Part shown: positions 25,225-37,663 of the stretch, one piece after another | Position numbering within the stretch: the stretch's first letter is position 1 | Layout of the letters: every line of letters begins with the position of its first letter | DNA from: Panonychus citri | Lineage: Eukaryota; Arthropoda; Arachnida; Trombidiformes; Tetranychidae | Assembly (NCBI RefSeq): GCF_014898815.1 | Contig: NW_026515544.1 | Location: 620,001-684,000, forward strand | Length of the DNA stretch: 64,000 nucleotides | Direction of reading: 5' to 3' | Made by a program: the position numbers and the translations under genes | The notes under the pieces: model-generated | Told to the model about the DNA's origin: nothing | The model's database searches: none | What the model saw: only the letters and a program-made list of their open reading frames with translations

Positions 25225-25958
25225 ATGGATAATTTTGTAGAAAGATGGAATTCCAATGAAAAAGTGATCAATCAAATTATTAAATCTCTTGCAGTTTGTA
25301 AAGACGATGACAGTGAAGAGTCTGAGAATATAACAAAAGGTTAGTGGTTTGTTTTTTTCATTGATTTTCTTATTTTCTTAATTAATTTTTTTTCTGTTGT
25401 TATTTTTTCTTTTGATTGTTTTCTTTGGTTTTAGCTGCTGCAATAAAAATCAAAAAGCATAAAGAAAAATTGTTGTTGAATAAAAAAAAGTCAAAAGAGA
25501 AGAAAATTAAAGCTAAACCAAGTCCGGTTGTTGTCGCCGATGGAGCTTTGATTTTTTCCAAATTTGATCTTGTTCAACAACAGCAGCAACAAGATGGTAA
25601 AAAGCGACAATCTAAAGATGAGAAATTGAAGAAAAGGTTCAAAATGTTGAAAAAACAAGGGGAACGACTATCCAAACTTGTAGAATCCGGAGAAACTGAT
25701 GTAGCTGATAAAATAAGAAATGAAAGCGCTTGGAGAAACGCTCTGGAAAAGGCCGAAGGTAATAAAGTTTTCGATGACCCAAAGAGACTACAAGCTTCAT
25801 TAAAGAAACACAAGAAGACGAAAATAAAACACGCCAAGGAATGGGCTCACCGGAAGAAAGAAGTGGAAAAGGATAAACGGAAAAGACAAGAGAAACGGGA
25901 AAGAAACATCAACAAAAAGATTCTTTCAAAAAAGAAGAATAAAAAATCAAAGAAATAA
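25225..25958 (+). CDS. SURF6: SURF6-family nucleolar protein
   Basis: A nucleolar matrix protein of the Surfeit-6/Rrp14 family, needed for pre-rRNA processing and large-subunit assembly. Two exons (25225-25339, 25435-25958) join in phase to 212 residues. The N-terminal exon is acidic; the rest is strongly basic. The conserved C-terminal SURF6 core is present: GALIFSKFDLV, a coiled coil with RFKMLKKQGERLSKL, then SAWRNALEKAEG, KVFDDPKRLQASLKKHKK and KHAKEWAHRKKEVEKDKRKRQ (as consecutive blocks), ending in a Lys-rich tail. It is shorter than the vertebrate protein (about 360), lacking most of the variable N-terminal region. A short Gln run interrupts the first conserved block. Confidence 0.92.
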
Positions 25959-27182
25959 TTGAAACAAATTAATCAACTTTGGTGAATTTAATTTAGTTTT
26001 ATTTTATTTTTGATTATTATTACAATTTACAAACTGCAAAATGTTGCAAATTTAGTTTTCCTTTAATTAACAGAGAGAGTGTCTTGCATTGATTACGATC
26101 AAAACAATTGTTTAACTTGATCGTTAATCCAAATTGATTGGTGATAATTGGAATGATTTTTGTTGACTGGATTGGATTAAGAAATATTGTTAATAGTCAA
26201 CAATTAATTGTTGATTTAGGAAGAGTGTAAATAGTCAACAGATTAAAATGAAAAAAAAAGAATCAACAATCAACATGAATGAGTTAATCAAAGTTAATCA
26301 TTTCTCTTTCTCTCTGATTGTCATTAAGATAATCAAATTTGTTAATTGTGATAACATTTGATACCTTAAATAATATATTGAGAGTTGATTGTTGATTCTT
26401 GTACATTGATTGAAATTACAATTTAACAAGAAATTGAATCTAATCAAACAAATGATTTGATTAATTACTTGATTATTATTATTTTAAAAGAAATAATTTA
26501 AATTTAATTTGGATGAGGTTAATTGTTAATGATTGAGAAACATTAACATGGTAGAAGCAAAATAAGTAAACGGGAAAGTTAATCAAAATTGATTGTTAAA
26601 TTAATTTAAATGCTTCTATCATAATGTTAATTGATTAATTGGATCAATCAAATCATTAATGATTTAAGGTTATGATTAATCAATAATAATGATGATTATT
26701 ATTAATAATTGAAGTGCAATTTTGGGACATAAAGATGACTAGTAACTAATAATAAGTTAATGAGTTAATTATTTGTCCAATCAATCGAGATGATTAGTTA
26801 ATCATCACAATTAAAAGTGACTTTTACATTTTCATTTGTCCGAGAGGTTAAAATTTGATAACAATTACATGAGATCACTTTTTGCTTGTCCAATGTATGT
26901 TAATTATTTGGATTATAATAACCTTATTGCTTGATAATTATTAATTAGTTGATTATGATTAGTTGAATATACTTACAATCGTTATCATTATTAATATCAT
27001 TAAGGGAGTTTAGTAGCAAGCAAATTGTATTCATTATCAGTGATAACAATCAATACAAATACGATTTTCATATTCAGTTAGTTGATTAGTTGGTTAGTTT
27101 GTTTTCTCTCTCTCGCTTGTCAGTCGATTAATCAATCAAGCATTAAATTGATGATGATTAGATTTAACAATCATCATCACCA
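25959..27182. other. Convergent 3' flanks, AT-rich
   Basis: The spacer between the SURF6 and desaturase stop codons is repetitive in AATTGATTAA-like words. No open frame of interest, and no recognisable element. Confidence 0.5.
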
Positions 27183-30100
27183 CTAATAATAACCATAGGG
27201 ACCACAGTCTTTAATATCACCAGTCCGCTCTTTTCTGGACTTAATCAATTCGGGATTCACTTGTTTACAGTCATAAGCCCAGCCGATTGCGCTCATCAGG
27301 TCGATAAATGTTTTCGCTGGATTCCATTTCCATCCTAATTCACTGGCACCATAATCCCAGGGGAAAGTGTGGTGATAATTGTGAAAACCCTCACCGCCGG
27401 CGTACCAAGAGACCAAAGGGATTTCAGCGGCGTAAATGTTTTTATCATATGGACGACGTCCATACATTGGCATATGGGCGATACTGTTGAGTGGGCAATG
27501 AGAGACAATTAGTAAATCATAAAAGGAGATTCAATCATCTTTATCTATTATGTGATTACCTGGATGATGATTAAAGGTAAATACTTAGTAACAAATAATC
27601 AATTTCTAACAGAAATAATCAACGGAAATAATAACAAGTCAATGGCTATTAAAAGGGTGTGGACACAATCATATCCAATGGTGATTTTGAAAAATCTATT
27701 TTTCTTTTTTCTCTATTTCTAAACACAATTGATGAGCCACAACGTAATTCATCATCATCATCATCGTCGTCAGAATTTATCATCTCAGTTCAGTTTTTTA
27801 TTCACAATCAACATTATTCCTTGATGATAGTAACAAAAAAAGTCATTTAGATTCTGATATTGGTCTATAATGGAATCTAAAACTGATCATATTATCTCAT
27901 CGATTTTTTTTACTCTTCTCATGGTGAAGTAACATCACAAAAGGAAAACGCCCTTTGAATCTTAATACACTCAGAGAATCGTCAGGTATCAATTCTGGGT
28001 TAGCAAATTCACTTGGAATCATCATCATCAAGAATCAACGGAATTGTTGATATGGAAAAACAAGTAAACCAAGAAAATCACAATCAACTGCGTAAATTGT
28101 TGAAAGACGAAGACTAAACGAAACAATCAGTTGATTCCTTTCCAATGTTAATCTATATTAATTACTGTTGCATTAGATTGCTAACTTTCAGCTTCCATCT
28201 CTCTAATTAAGTCTTAATTTAATATTAATTGTCTTCTATAACTTGGCAAATATTAATAATCTCATGAGACTCAAAGATAGACTCAGTTTGTTTGTTAATA
28301 AGTTAAACGTAATTGTGATCAAGAATCCAGGATTCAATTAACGGTCACATTTGAACAATCAACATTTTATCAAAATTTAATTAAATTACAAGTATAACAA
28401 AATAAGGTAAGTTAATTGTAATAATTTCCTTTTAACAGTTTCCTATTAATAAGTAACAAAAAAAAACCAACAATAGAAAATAAGGAAACAATTAGTTTAA
28501 TCATTGGATAGAAAAATACAATAACTCAGTTAATTGTTGGAATCTGAACAAAATGTAGACTTGGAATCAACAATCAAATACTAATATATAATTAAACGAT
28601 TAATTAGGTTATATAGAAATGAAACAATCGAGAATAGTTTTCGATAGAAAAAATAAAATCTACTCCAAAGTTCACAAGAAATGATGAGAGATTTTCATGA
28701 TAAAAGGAGAATTTGTTAAATGAATTTAACAGAGCGTAAATCAGTGAGAACTGTTATTATTAACAGAATAGAAAATAACTCAATTCTATCAATATTAAAC
28801 TCACCTATTTACAAGAAATCCAGCATGAAGCTGAAGGACAAATCTAAGTAGACCAGGAATCCAGAATCCAATCCAATAAGAATCGCCCCAAAGTTTTGGT
28901 ATAAAAGTTGGAATAATGAAACAGGATAATATAGTTAGAGGCATGTAGTATTTACGTTGGAATCGACAGACCGAATCGGATTCAATGTCGGACATGTCGA
29001 TCTTTTTACCAGCGGCAATGACATCGGGATGCTTTTTACACATCAACCAGCCAATATGAGAGAAAAAGAATCCACGTTTAGCATTATATGGATCAGCATG
29101 AGTTTCGGTGTATTTATGGTGAACTCGATGATCTCTACACCATTCGTAGATAGGACCCTGTAAATGAGAGAGAGAAAAGAACACAAAAAATTAACTCATT
29201 TCAAGTTCATCTGATACATGAATTATTCAAGGAAACAGCTGATTAGTAAAATCAGATAATCTTTTAACCTTTAAACTAAAAGATTCTCATCATCATCAAT
29301 CTAGATTATCACAAACGATATTTTCACTCCCGATTCTGGATTATAATTGATGGAGAAGATGAAAAGATTGATTAAACTGTAAGTTTAATCTTCTGGGGAA
29401 ATTTTAAATTGTTTTCTCTACATTAATAATCCTTGCCTTCTATATTTTCACAATTAAACATAGAGATATAAAAGTTGATTGATTAGATTAAATTGTTATC
29501 TACGTGATTACGTGCCATTCAAGGTGTGGTCATCATTGGGATGATGAAGATGATGATTTGTTTAAAAATCTTTTTCTCTCAAATTACTTATTCCATTGAA
29601 ACAATTGAGGTTCTATGATATTGAGACAATTTAGAGAGATAATATTTTGGTACCTAAATTGCGTGTTACAAATGATTAACTATTATCTCAATCATTGGAA
29701 AACAGAATAACAACAAATCAATTGTCATTGTCAACGAATACAAGGTGGAGTTGATAGTAGAGTAAACAATTTAAATACTAATACTTATTGTCATGATAAT
29801 AATTGTTTTCTCTGCAACCATATCAAGTTAACTTAAACATCATCGAGGATTCGATCAATTAATTTGTAAGACAAAAAAACAGGACAATCAATTGAAAAAG
29901 ATTAACATGTAACAGTAAATTATCACAATTAACTGAAAGGTTTCACCATCATAATCAAGATGAAAACATAACAAACATAATCTAATATAATCACAGACCG
30001 ATAATCAGGTAACTAATTCAATCAGAATTAAATGTAAAAAGTTTTCCAATTATTTCATAATCAAAAGTAACGGTAATCCAATAATAAAGAGTTGATCAAG

Positions 30101-33100
30101 TTAAACTATTGTTAATTATGTTTCATGGAGATTGGTGAACAAAAAAACTCTGGAAAAAATCAACTAATTACAATTAATTGAAGCAGAAAATGAAGATTCA
30201 TCGCTAGGAAGCAAAATGTTAATGATAAAGATGCAAATATAAAGGTAAATATAAAAATCAGATCATATTTATAATGAATAGATTTGGAATCGCCTAAGGG
30301 CAATAAATAGATGATAACAAGATGAAAATGTTAACATATGATTATCATTATATCAAAGTTGGTGAATATAATATTAATAAGTTAGTAAGAGGGAGAGAGA
30401 GGGAAAAAAAGGAAACTATCATAACATCAATAATGGATTCTGATGATTCTGGTTCATGTTCATGGTGATGAGATTCATCTTGAAGCTAAATTTTACTCTG
30501 GTACGTCAACGAAAAGGATCATCATCATCATCATGATAAAGGTTTGTTTTTTATTGTTATTCGTTTGAATAGATTTACTTTAGACTAGGAAATAATAACA
30601 TAGAATCAAATATAATACATATTAGATAGAAAAAGCAAAAGAGGAAATAAAAATAACAGAATATAAAAAGTATGGTCTGATAACTTTCTGCTAAAATTGA
30701 TGCTATTATTTTCATCATCATCCTCATCATTTCTGAATCATTTCCACAACTTTTGGCTATCAACGTTTCTTTTTTTTTGCTTGACGTTAACGATTCTTCA
30801 GAATTGGGAATTAGCTTCATCTACTTCTGTAAACTGATATTCTCAATGTTAACATTTAAAAGTAGGATATGATTGTGTGTGTTGGTGAGTTGATTAAGTG
30901 TTGGTTTATTGCAACAATTAAGAAAAAATAATGTCATTTGATTAATTGATTATCCATTAGGTTTTGTTGTCAACATGGATTCGTAATATATAATAATTTA
31001 CATGATAAGGTTAACGAAGGAAAGTAGAGAAATGATCAACTCCCGAAATAGAATGAAATTTTTTGCTTCTCTTTACCTGGAGAGAGATGATGATGTTGTG
31101 AAAACCTCTACTTTTTTCACCAACCATCATCATCCATCCTAATCATCACCCTAATCACCCACTATCACTGTTAACATCAAACTGGTTAATCGTTAACTGT
31201 CAAGTTGATTGTGATCATGTTTTCAAATTGCAATGACGATGAGGATGAACAATGATGATGGCAAAAAAAAGGAACAACAAAAGTTCATCATTAGGGATTT
31301 TCAAATGTTTATGCTCAGTATCAACTCTTGGATATTGATTAGCGTTTAGACCTTGAGACAAAGAGAGAGAGAGAGAAAAAAATCATCTTGATAACCTACG
31401 ATTTTCATCATGATGATGATAATTTTTACTGAGAGAGTCGTCAAGTCATGAACAATCATCAACATTATCATATTATCAAAATGAGAGACATTATCACAAA
31501 GATAATGATCAATGAGAAACAAAGACATTAATTAACATTCATAAAGACATTTTGATGAGGAAAAATATTCTGCCTAATGAATTGAAACAAATTAATGATT
31601 ATGACAAAACTTAAATTGATGGTTAGCTAATTGAATAAAAAATAAATTGATTAGTTAATTGTTCTCATTACTTACTATATAAAGTGTGCAGTTAAAATAA
31701 GCCAGTAAAATCCTTAACGGTAACTTTGCCTTGTAGGCTCGATGAGACCATAATCGGTGAACGCCTGCCGTTGCCCCAAAACCAGTTACTATGTAAAAAA
31801 TAACTAAATTGTAAATAAATAAAAGGTTAATTAGTTAATTAGATGAATGTTAATTAATATAATTTAATGGAAATCATAAAACAACATTACAATATTGAAC
31901 AACATTACGATGAGTATAAGTTGAATCTTTAGTTTTTTTTTTGCTTTCTGATTCTGATTTGGTTAACAAATTAGCTGATTAATGAATTTATTTGATTATC
32001 ATCGGGAAATTGTTGATTGTTAACAATTGATTTGATTTTTCTCTCTCTCTCTCCATATTATAATTACAACCAAGAAACTTGATTATTAACTCAATTAACT
32101 GCGTAATTTAACAATGATTAATGAAAACTTTAACCACAATAAAAGCGAATCCATTTTAATCTAACTTTAAATCATTTAAATTTCTTTCCATGATTAACTC
32201 AGTGAACTTTTGATATTAATGCTAATCATAATAATTATGTTTAATTTTCATGATAATAACTGTTTGTTCATGATAACCACGAACTGTTCAGAATCGTGAT
32301 CAGAAAGCAAAGGGATGAGAGAGAAAGAAAGAAAAAAGTAAAGCAATGATATAATTATAAAGAGAGAAATAGAAATGAAATAATCTCAATCAATTGAGAC
32401 ACATATGAATCTAATGAATCAGTTAATTAATTGTAAACAAAGTAAATGGGAAAATAATTAAACGACAACAATCTAATCAATACAATGCTAAGACAATTTA
32501 GTTGGATAAAAAAAAGTACAATGTGAATGTTAAGGTTAATCAAAGGATTGGAAAACATTGTGTCCAAGAAGATGAACAAAGAAAAAGTTTCAATGTCAAA
32601 AATAGACTATAATTGATATCGATCCTTGATTTACAAGAGAGAGAGAGTGAAGATAAAGAGATGATAAAAGATGAGGATGCTGATGAAGAAAAGAAAAGAA
32701 AAGTTTTCTTCCATTGTTATATATAAAAACTATCATCATCAATATAAAAAGTTCTAGAACATGAATATAAGTTGAATTGATAACGAAAAAGTTTCAACAT
32801 TAACTGGAGACTTTGAATGATGATCAAGATTGTAATCAACTTATCATTTGGTAACAAATCAGTGCAATAATAATAACCGTTATTATTAATATTCAACTAT
32901 TTGGATCAAAATTTAATCTGATTACTTTGATTTACCATAAGTTAATATGATTTAAAATGCAAGAATCTAAAATTAATCAATGATACTCAAATAATAATTG
33001 AAAATTGAATCAATTGATTTAATGTAATGATTATTGGTTATGTAGTTTTTACCTACATTTTTCATCATGATAATGGTAATAATAGTTCTGGTGGTTATTC

Positions 33101-35254
33101 TGAAAATAACAATCAATTCTGTCTATCAGGGTTCTCATGTTATTTTAAGCATTTTGATTATCAAGATAAATTTGATGGATCTTGCAAATAGACATTGGAT
33201 CCAATCATTTACTTTTCAACTAATAATAGCAATCAAACTACTCTATCAACAATTACGCTGACAATTTAACTATTATTTACATTTTTGGTTATGTATTAAA
33301 CATAGTAAACTATGTATATCCATTGAAAAGTTAATCTAATCATTTGGTTGATTAATTGTGAACATTTTCAAATGATTAATATGAAAAAAAAGTTAGGTAA
33401 TAACATATTGAAATGATAATAGTATTAATCAGTTGATTAACTGATTAGTTTTCATTACAAGATTTACAATTAAACTGTTAACAATATAGTGGTTGGATCT
33501 AATCAGTTTCATTTGATTACTTTTTAATCCGGTTAATCATGTTATTTAGTTAAATTCTCATCGATTATAATTATAATTGTGATTCATTAGAAGTGTGATT
33601 TAAAACAAAAGCTAATTAATTTTTCAGTTGTAATTTCATTGTTCTCAATCAGATTTAATCCTATTTTATGATACAATAGATTGTATTTCATATAATGATT
33701 AAGGATCAAGATAATAAACTATTTTTATCCTTACATTGAGGATTTGATAAATCATTTTGATTGTCAGTCTAATCAAAAATGATTTAGATGATCAAATCTA
33801 TTTCCGTTTTTTTCCTTTATTCAGTCAAGATTAACATTGACACAATAATATTGATCAATCCATTGATCAGAATCTATTTTCATCTTCAAAACATGGTATC
33901 AATTGAGAAAACTTCAACTTAATCAATTAAAACTTGCAATCTAAATGAATCATCCAAAATTAAGATGACCAAATCATTGTATTGAATATAAAGTTAATCT
34001 TAAATGATATAAGAAACTGATTAAGTTTTCATCAATCTTTTATACCAATAGCATTACCATTGAGATTAAAGATGAAATGTTATAAACCTTAATTTACATT
34101 GACCAATGGTCATTGTTTTATCTATTAATCTGGATCGATACATACATTGTATATTAGCAAACCAATCGGATTATAAGGGATCATCAATTCACTGAAAAAG
34201 ACTTGGCTCATCATCAAGATTATGAACATTGATGATGAGGAAAAAAATAACAACAGTAACATAATTAATTCATAACCAAGGTAAATATCATAATGTGTAT
34301 TTGATACACATAAATGATAATGTGTTATGATAGTTTACTGAGGTAATTGAAAATAATCATCATGATATTATAACGATTTTAGTCAATCAAAAGTAGCAAA
34401 GTAAATTAATAATGACGTAAAGATGATATTACCTATGTTAATGAATACCCATGAAATAAACACAATCAACGTCAAAGGTAAAACATACACACACACACAC
34501 ACACAATCAACATATAACATGTAATCTAAATCCATAGACAACATGAAAGATATTGAATAGAAGAGCTAAAAATAGCAAGAAAAATTCATATCAAAAAAGG
34601 TCACAGGTTGAATGTTGACTCTATTGTTTGGCAAGTTTGTGTAATTGATGATGAATTGTGTGTAATAAATTAAATTTGATAAATTAAATTAAGCTTATTT
34701 GGGTCAGGGGGCGAGGAGAGTTGATTAAAACAAAGTGGGTGGAAGATGAGGATGAGAGAGAGAGAGAGAGGAAAGTGAAGGTTAAATATTCATTTTTATG
34801 AACATTTAGTCTTCTTTTACTGGACATAAACTGACCAACAACAATACGACACAACATGTAACATGATTACTACGTTGTTGTTAATGGTTATCATAAATAT
34901 TGCATATTTTATATGTAATTGTATTAATTTTTCATCTATTGTTTGTTGTTGTTGTTGTTGATTTAATTGCTTTTATGATGTCTCATTAATTAACTTACAG
35001 GTGAAAATTAATGTTGTCCAAGATGCTTGGGTTAGACTTAACCAGATACCATATAAAGCACCAACATGAAGAATTGCATATCCAGCAACATAAGACCAAT
35101 ATATTTGCATATCCATCTCTTTACCGGAATCAGTTGATTTATTATTATTGTTATTGTTGTTATTTTCATAATTGTTGTTGGTTTCCGTTGATGATGATGA
35201 TCTGTTGACCAGATTCTCGTTATTTGAGTTGATTGCTGACTTGGATGTTGTCAT
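27183..35254 (-). CDS. SCD: Acyl-CoA delta-9 (stearoyl-CoA) desaturase
   Basis: An endoplasmic-reticulum di-iron desaturase that introduces the delta-9 double bond into palmitoyl- and stearoyl-CoA. Four exons (35254-34999, 31788-31676, 29157-28805, 27483-27183) join in phase to 340 residues. All three histidine boxes are intact: HRLWSH, HRVHH and HNYHH, plus the distal NSIAH motif created exactly at an exon junction. Two hydrophobic pairs give the usual four membrane helices. The N-terminus is low-complexity with an eight-Asn run, and the C-terminus is short (KDCGPYGYY). The three introns are 3.2, 2.5 and 1.3 kb, far longer than elsewhere in the window. A donor-like GGTGAGT near 35767 suggests an upstream non-coding first exon. 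Paralogues are common in arthropods, so strict orthology is not claimed. Confidence 0.95.
34487..34505. repeat. (AC)n microsatellite in desaturase intron 1
   Basis: A short AC dinucleotide run of about 19 bases, intronic, with no coding effect. Confidence 0.85.
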
Positions 35255-37663
35255 GATTCACTGAATATGATTAGTTATTATTGTCAAATATCAAATTATT
35301 GTAACCCTATTGTTGTTATTATTGATAAAGGAGCAAAAAATATTATATTCAAACAATTAATCACTTTTGGTAAGGTTTTTATGGTTCATTGTTTCAAATT
35401 GATTTTTCATTGATTGTCGTTTTATCATTCTTTTACCTTATCTTAATTAGAAAGGTAAATTGTAATTAGTTTGAATAATTCAACATCTTTGTCTTCATTT
35501 TGATACAAACATATAAACACATGAATATTTGTTAAAATGAATTCAATACAATAGTTACACGCAATTGTCTCGTTAATTGTTGTAATAGTGTTTCCATAAT
35601 AAATTATAAAGTAAATGTGATTGGATTGGAAACGATTTAACAGTAACATATGATTGCGAATCAAATTTAAAACTGATCATCTGTATGTGCAAATTAAAAG
35701 TAATCACAATTATTGTAATCTAATCATTTCGACTCTCAATGATAAAAAGTGACAAAGATTAAGACTCACCTTAAATTTTGGTCTTTTTTTGGATTCAATT
35801 CTTAATTGTTTTTGGTTCACAATTGAACATCAATTGAAGCGATTTACATTAGCAGTTGATGAGTATTAAGATTTACAGGGTGATGGAAATCCGTTGATTG
35901 ATTAACGTTGTTTACCCTGAAACCTCAACTTTTAAGTTGAATCATAGGAAGATTAAAAGAGAGAGATGAAGAGATGATCTTTTCAGAACCAAAAGGTAAT
36001 CATGTAAACCAGAATCAACTGAATATCTAAAAATGAGATCACTTAAAGGTTGTAAATGAGATGAAAAGATGATGGGAAATGTCCAATACCTAGAAAGACA
36101 TGGAAAGAGATAGGGAAACACTTAAAGAAGAAGAAAATAAAATGGAACAAAAAAAGAAAATAGAATATGAAAAAAAACCAAAGAGAATGTTTAACTTTCT
36201 CTTCTGTATCAAGGGGAATGTCTGAGAATGTTTTTCCTTTGTTGACTTTATTTTTTTCCTCTCGAATCGAATGGAAGATGATTTTGAGCACTAGAATACA
36301 GAGAGAGATAGAAGGAAGAAGACAGGGGAAGATGAAAGAGACGATGGGATGATGATGAGATTAATGAAAAGAAAAACCCATGGAAAGAGAGAGAGAGAAG
36401 GTAAAAAGATGAACCCAACAAACTGAGGCGGCTTAAGGTGCTGTTGATTATTCCTCTGAGAGAGATAAATATGAATACTTTCACATGGAAGAGAAAAGAG
36501 TATGTTATTAGAGAGAGAGAGAGGAAAAAGAAATGACAAAAGTGGGACTAAGTTGAGGTTCCAAGAAATGTGAGTAACATCACATGGAGAATGGAAAAAG
36601 TAATAACAATGAATTCAGAGGGAAAATTACAGTTACTTTAATAGAAAAAAACTCCAAGATCTAATCTTGAACTCGATACCAGAGAGACTCATGGACTCGA
36701 TACTTCGCGGATTCGCTTGGATTTTTTTCCTTTAATTTAATTTTCTGTTAATCATTTAGAGTTTAATTTACTTTAATGATTAAGATTAACCCAAATTACC
36801 ACCTCCTTAGTTCCATGTCATGAGGATTTCATTTGACTTTAGGCTTGGACTCTTATCCAAGTTTTAATATCTTGGAGTGAGAATTTGGGATTTCCAATGT
36901 TGGTACATTTTTTTTTCTCTTCATTTTGTCAAATCAAATTACGTTCAAATGATTAAATTGCAACAATTTAACCTTCCAATTGTAATTTAATTTAATTCTC
37001 AAGCATTTTCCATATTCTATTAGCTTAATCACATGAGAATATGGATTAGATTTGGTTGATTTTAATCCAGTTGATTTGGTGTAAAGTTAATTGACTTTCG
37101 AAAAGGAAGAAAAAATTTCACAATCTAATTAAATTTTGATTTAAATTTCGATTATTTTTTATTAAATTATTCACTCTTTTCTGATAGAAGGTAAGTTAAC
37201 TAGACAAGTCGTTAATTGTTATATTTAGATTTTGTTAATTAGTCTGTTTATGATATTAGTATTCTCATTCGTTTCCTCTGGTAAATCTAACAGCAGCAAC
37301 AATTAGTTGATTGTCGAATTTTAATCGAAATTTCAATAACCTTGAAGATGAAAGATAATTTGATTAACTTGTTAGCAATTAGTAAATCAATAATGAAACC
37401 GGTTATAATTATAAAAATTTAACTGTAGATATTAAAATAAGTCTTCTTGATTAGTTTTTTATTTTTCTTGATCAATCCAATGATTAAAAATTAATAAACA
37501 ACAACGACAATTTATGATTAAGTCTCACGAAGTTGATAATGAATAAATTTTAATTGTTTAATAAATAGTGTTCACTCAGGTTAGCTGATCACAATTTGAT
37601 TTGTTGTTGAACAATCTTGATCTCTTGATTGTCAAAGTAAATTGGTGATTTAAATTGTTAAAA
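35255..37663. other. Divergent intergenic region, desaturase / P450
   Basis: A 2.4-kb spacer between divergent starts. It contains the putative 5' untranslated exon of the desaturase (donor near 35767) and, at about 36070-36540, a stretch with purines strongly biased to the plus strand, including several GA runs. Overlapping open frames in that stretch are composition artefacts. No coding exon is supported. Confidence 0.5.

Noticed and set aside
33067..33261. Hydrophobic plus-strand frame in desaturase intron 1
   Set aside because: Ile/Val-rich by AT composition, with no promoter or splice support.
36043..36539. Four overlapping open frames on both strands
   Set aside because: They arise from a purine/pyrimidine-biased stretch that suppresses stops; residues are Ser/Phe/Leu or Lys/Arg/Glu runs.
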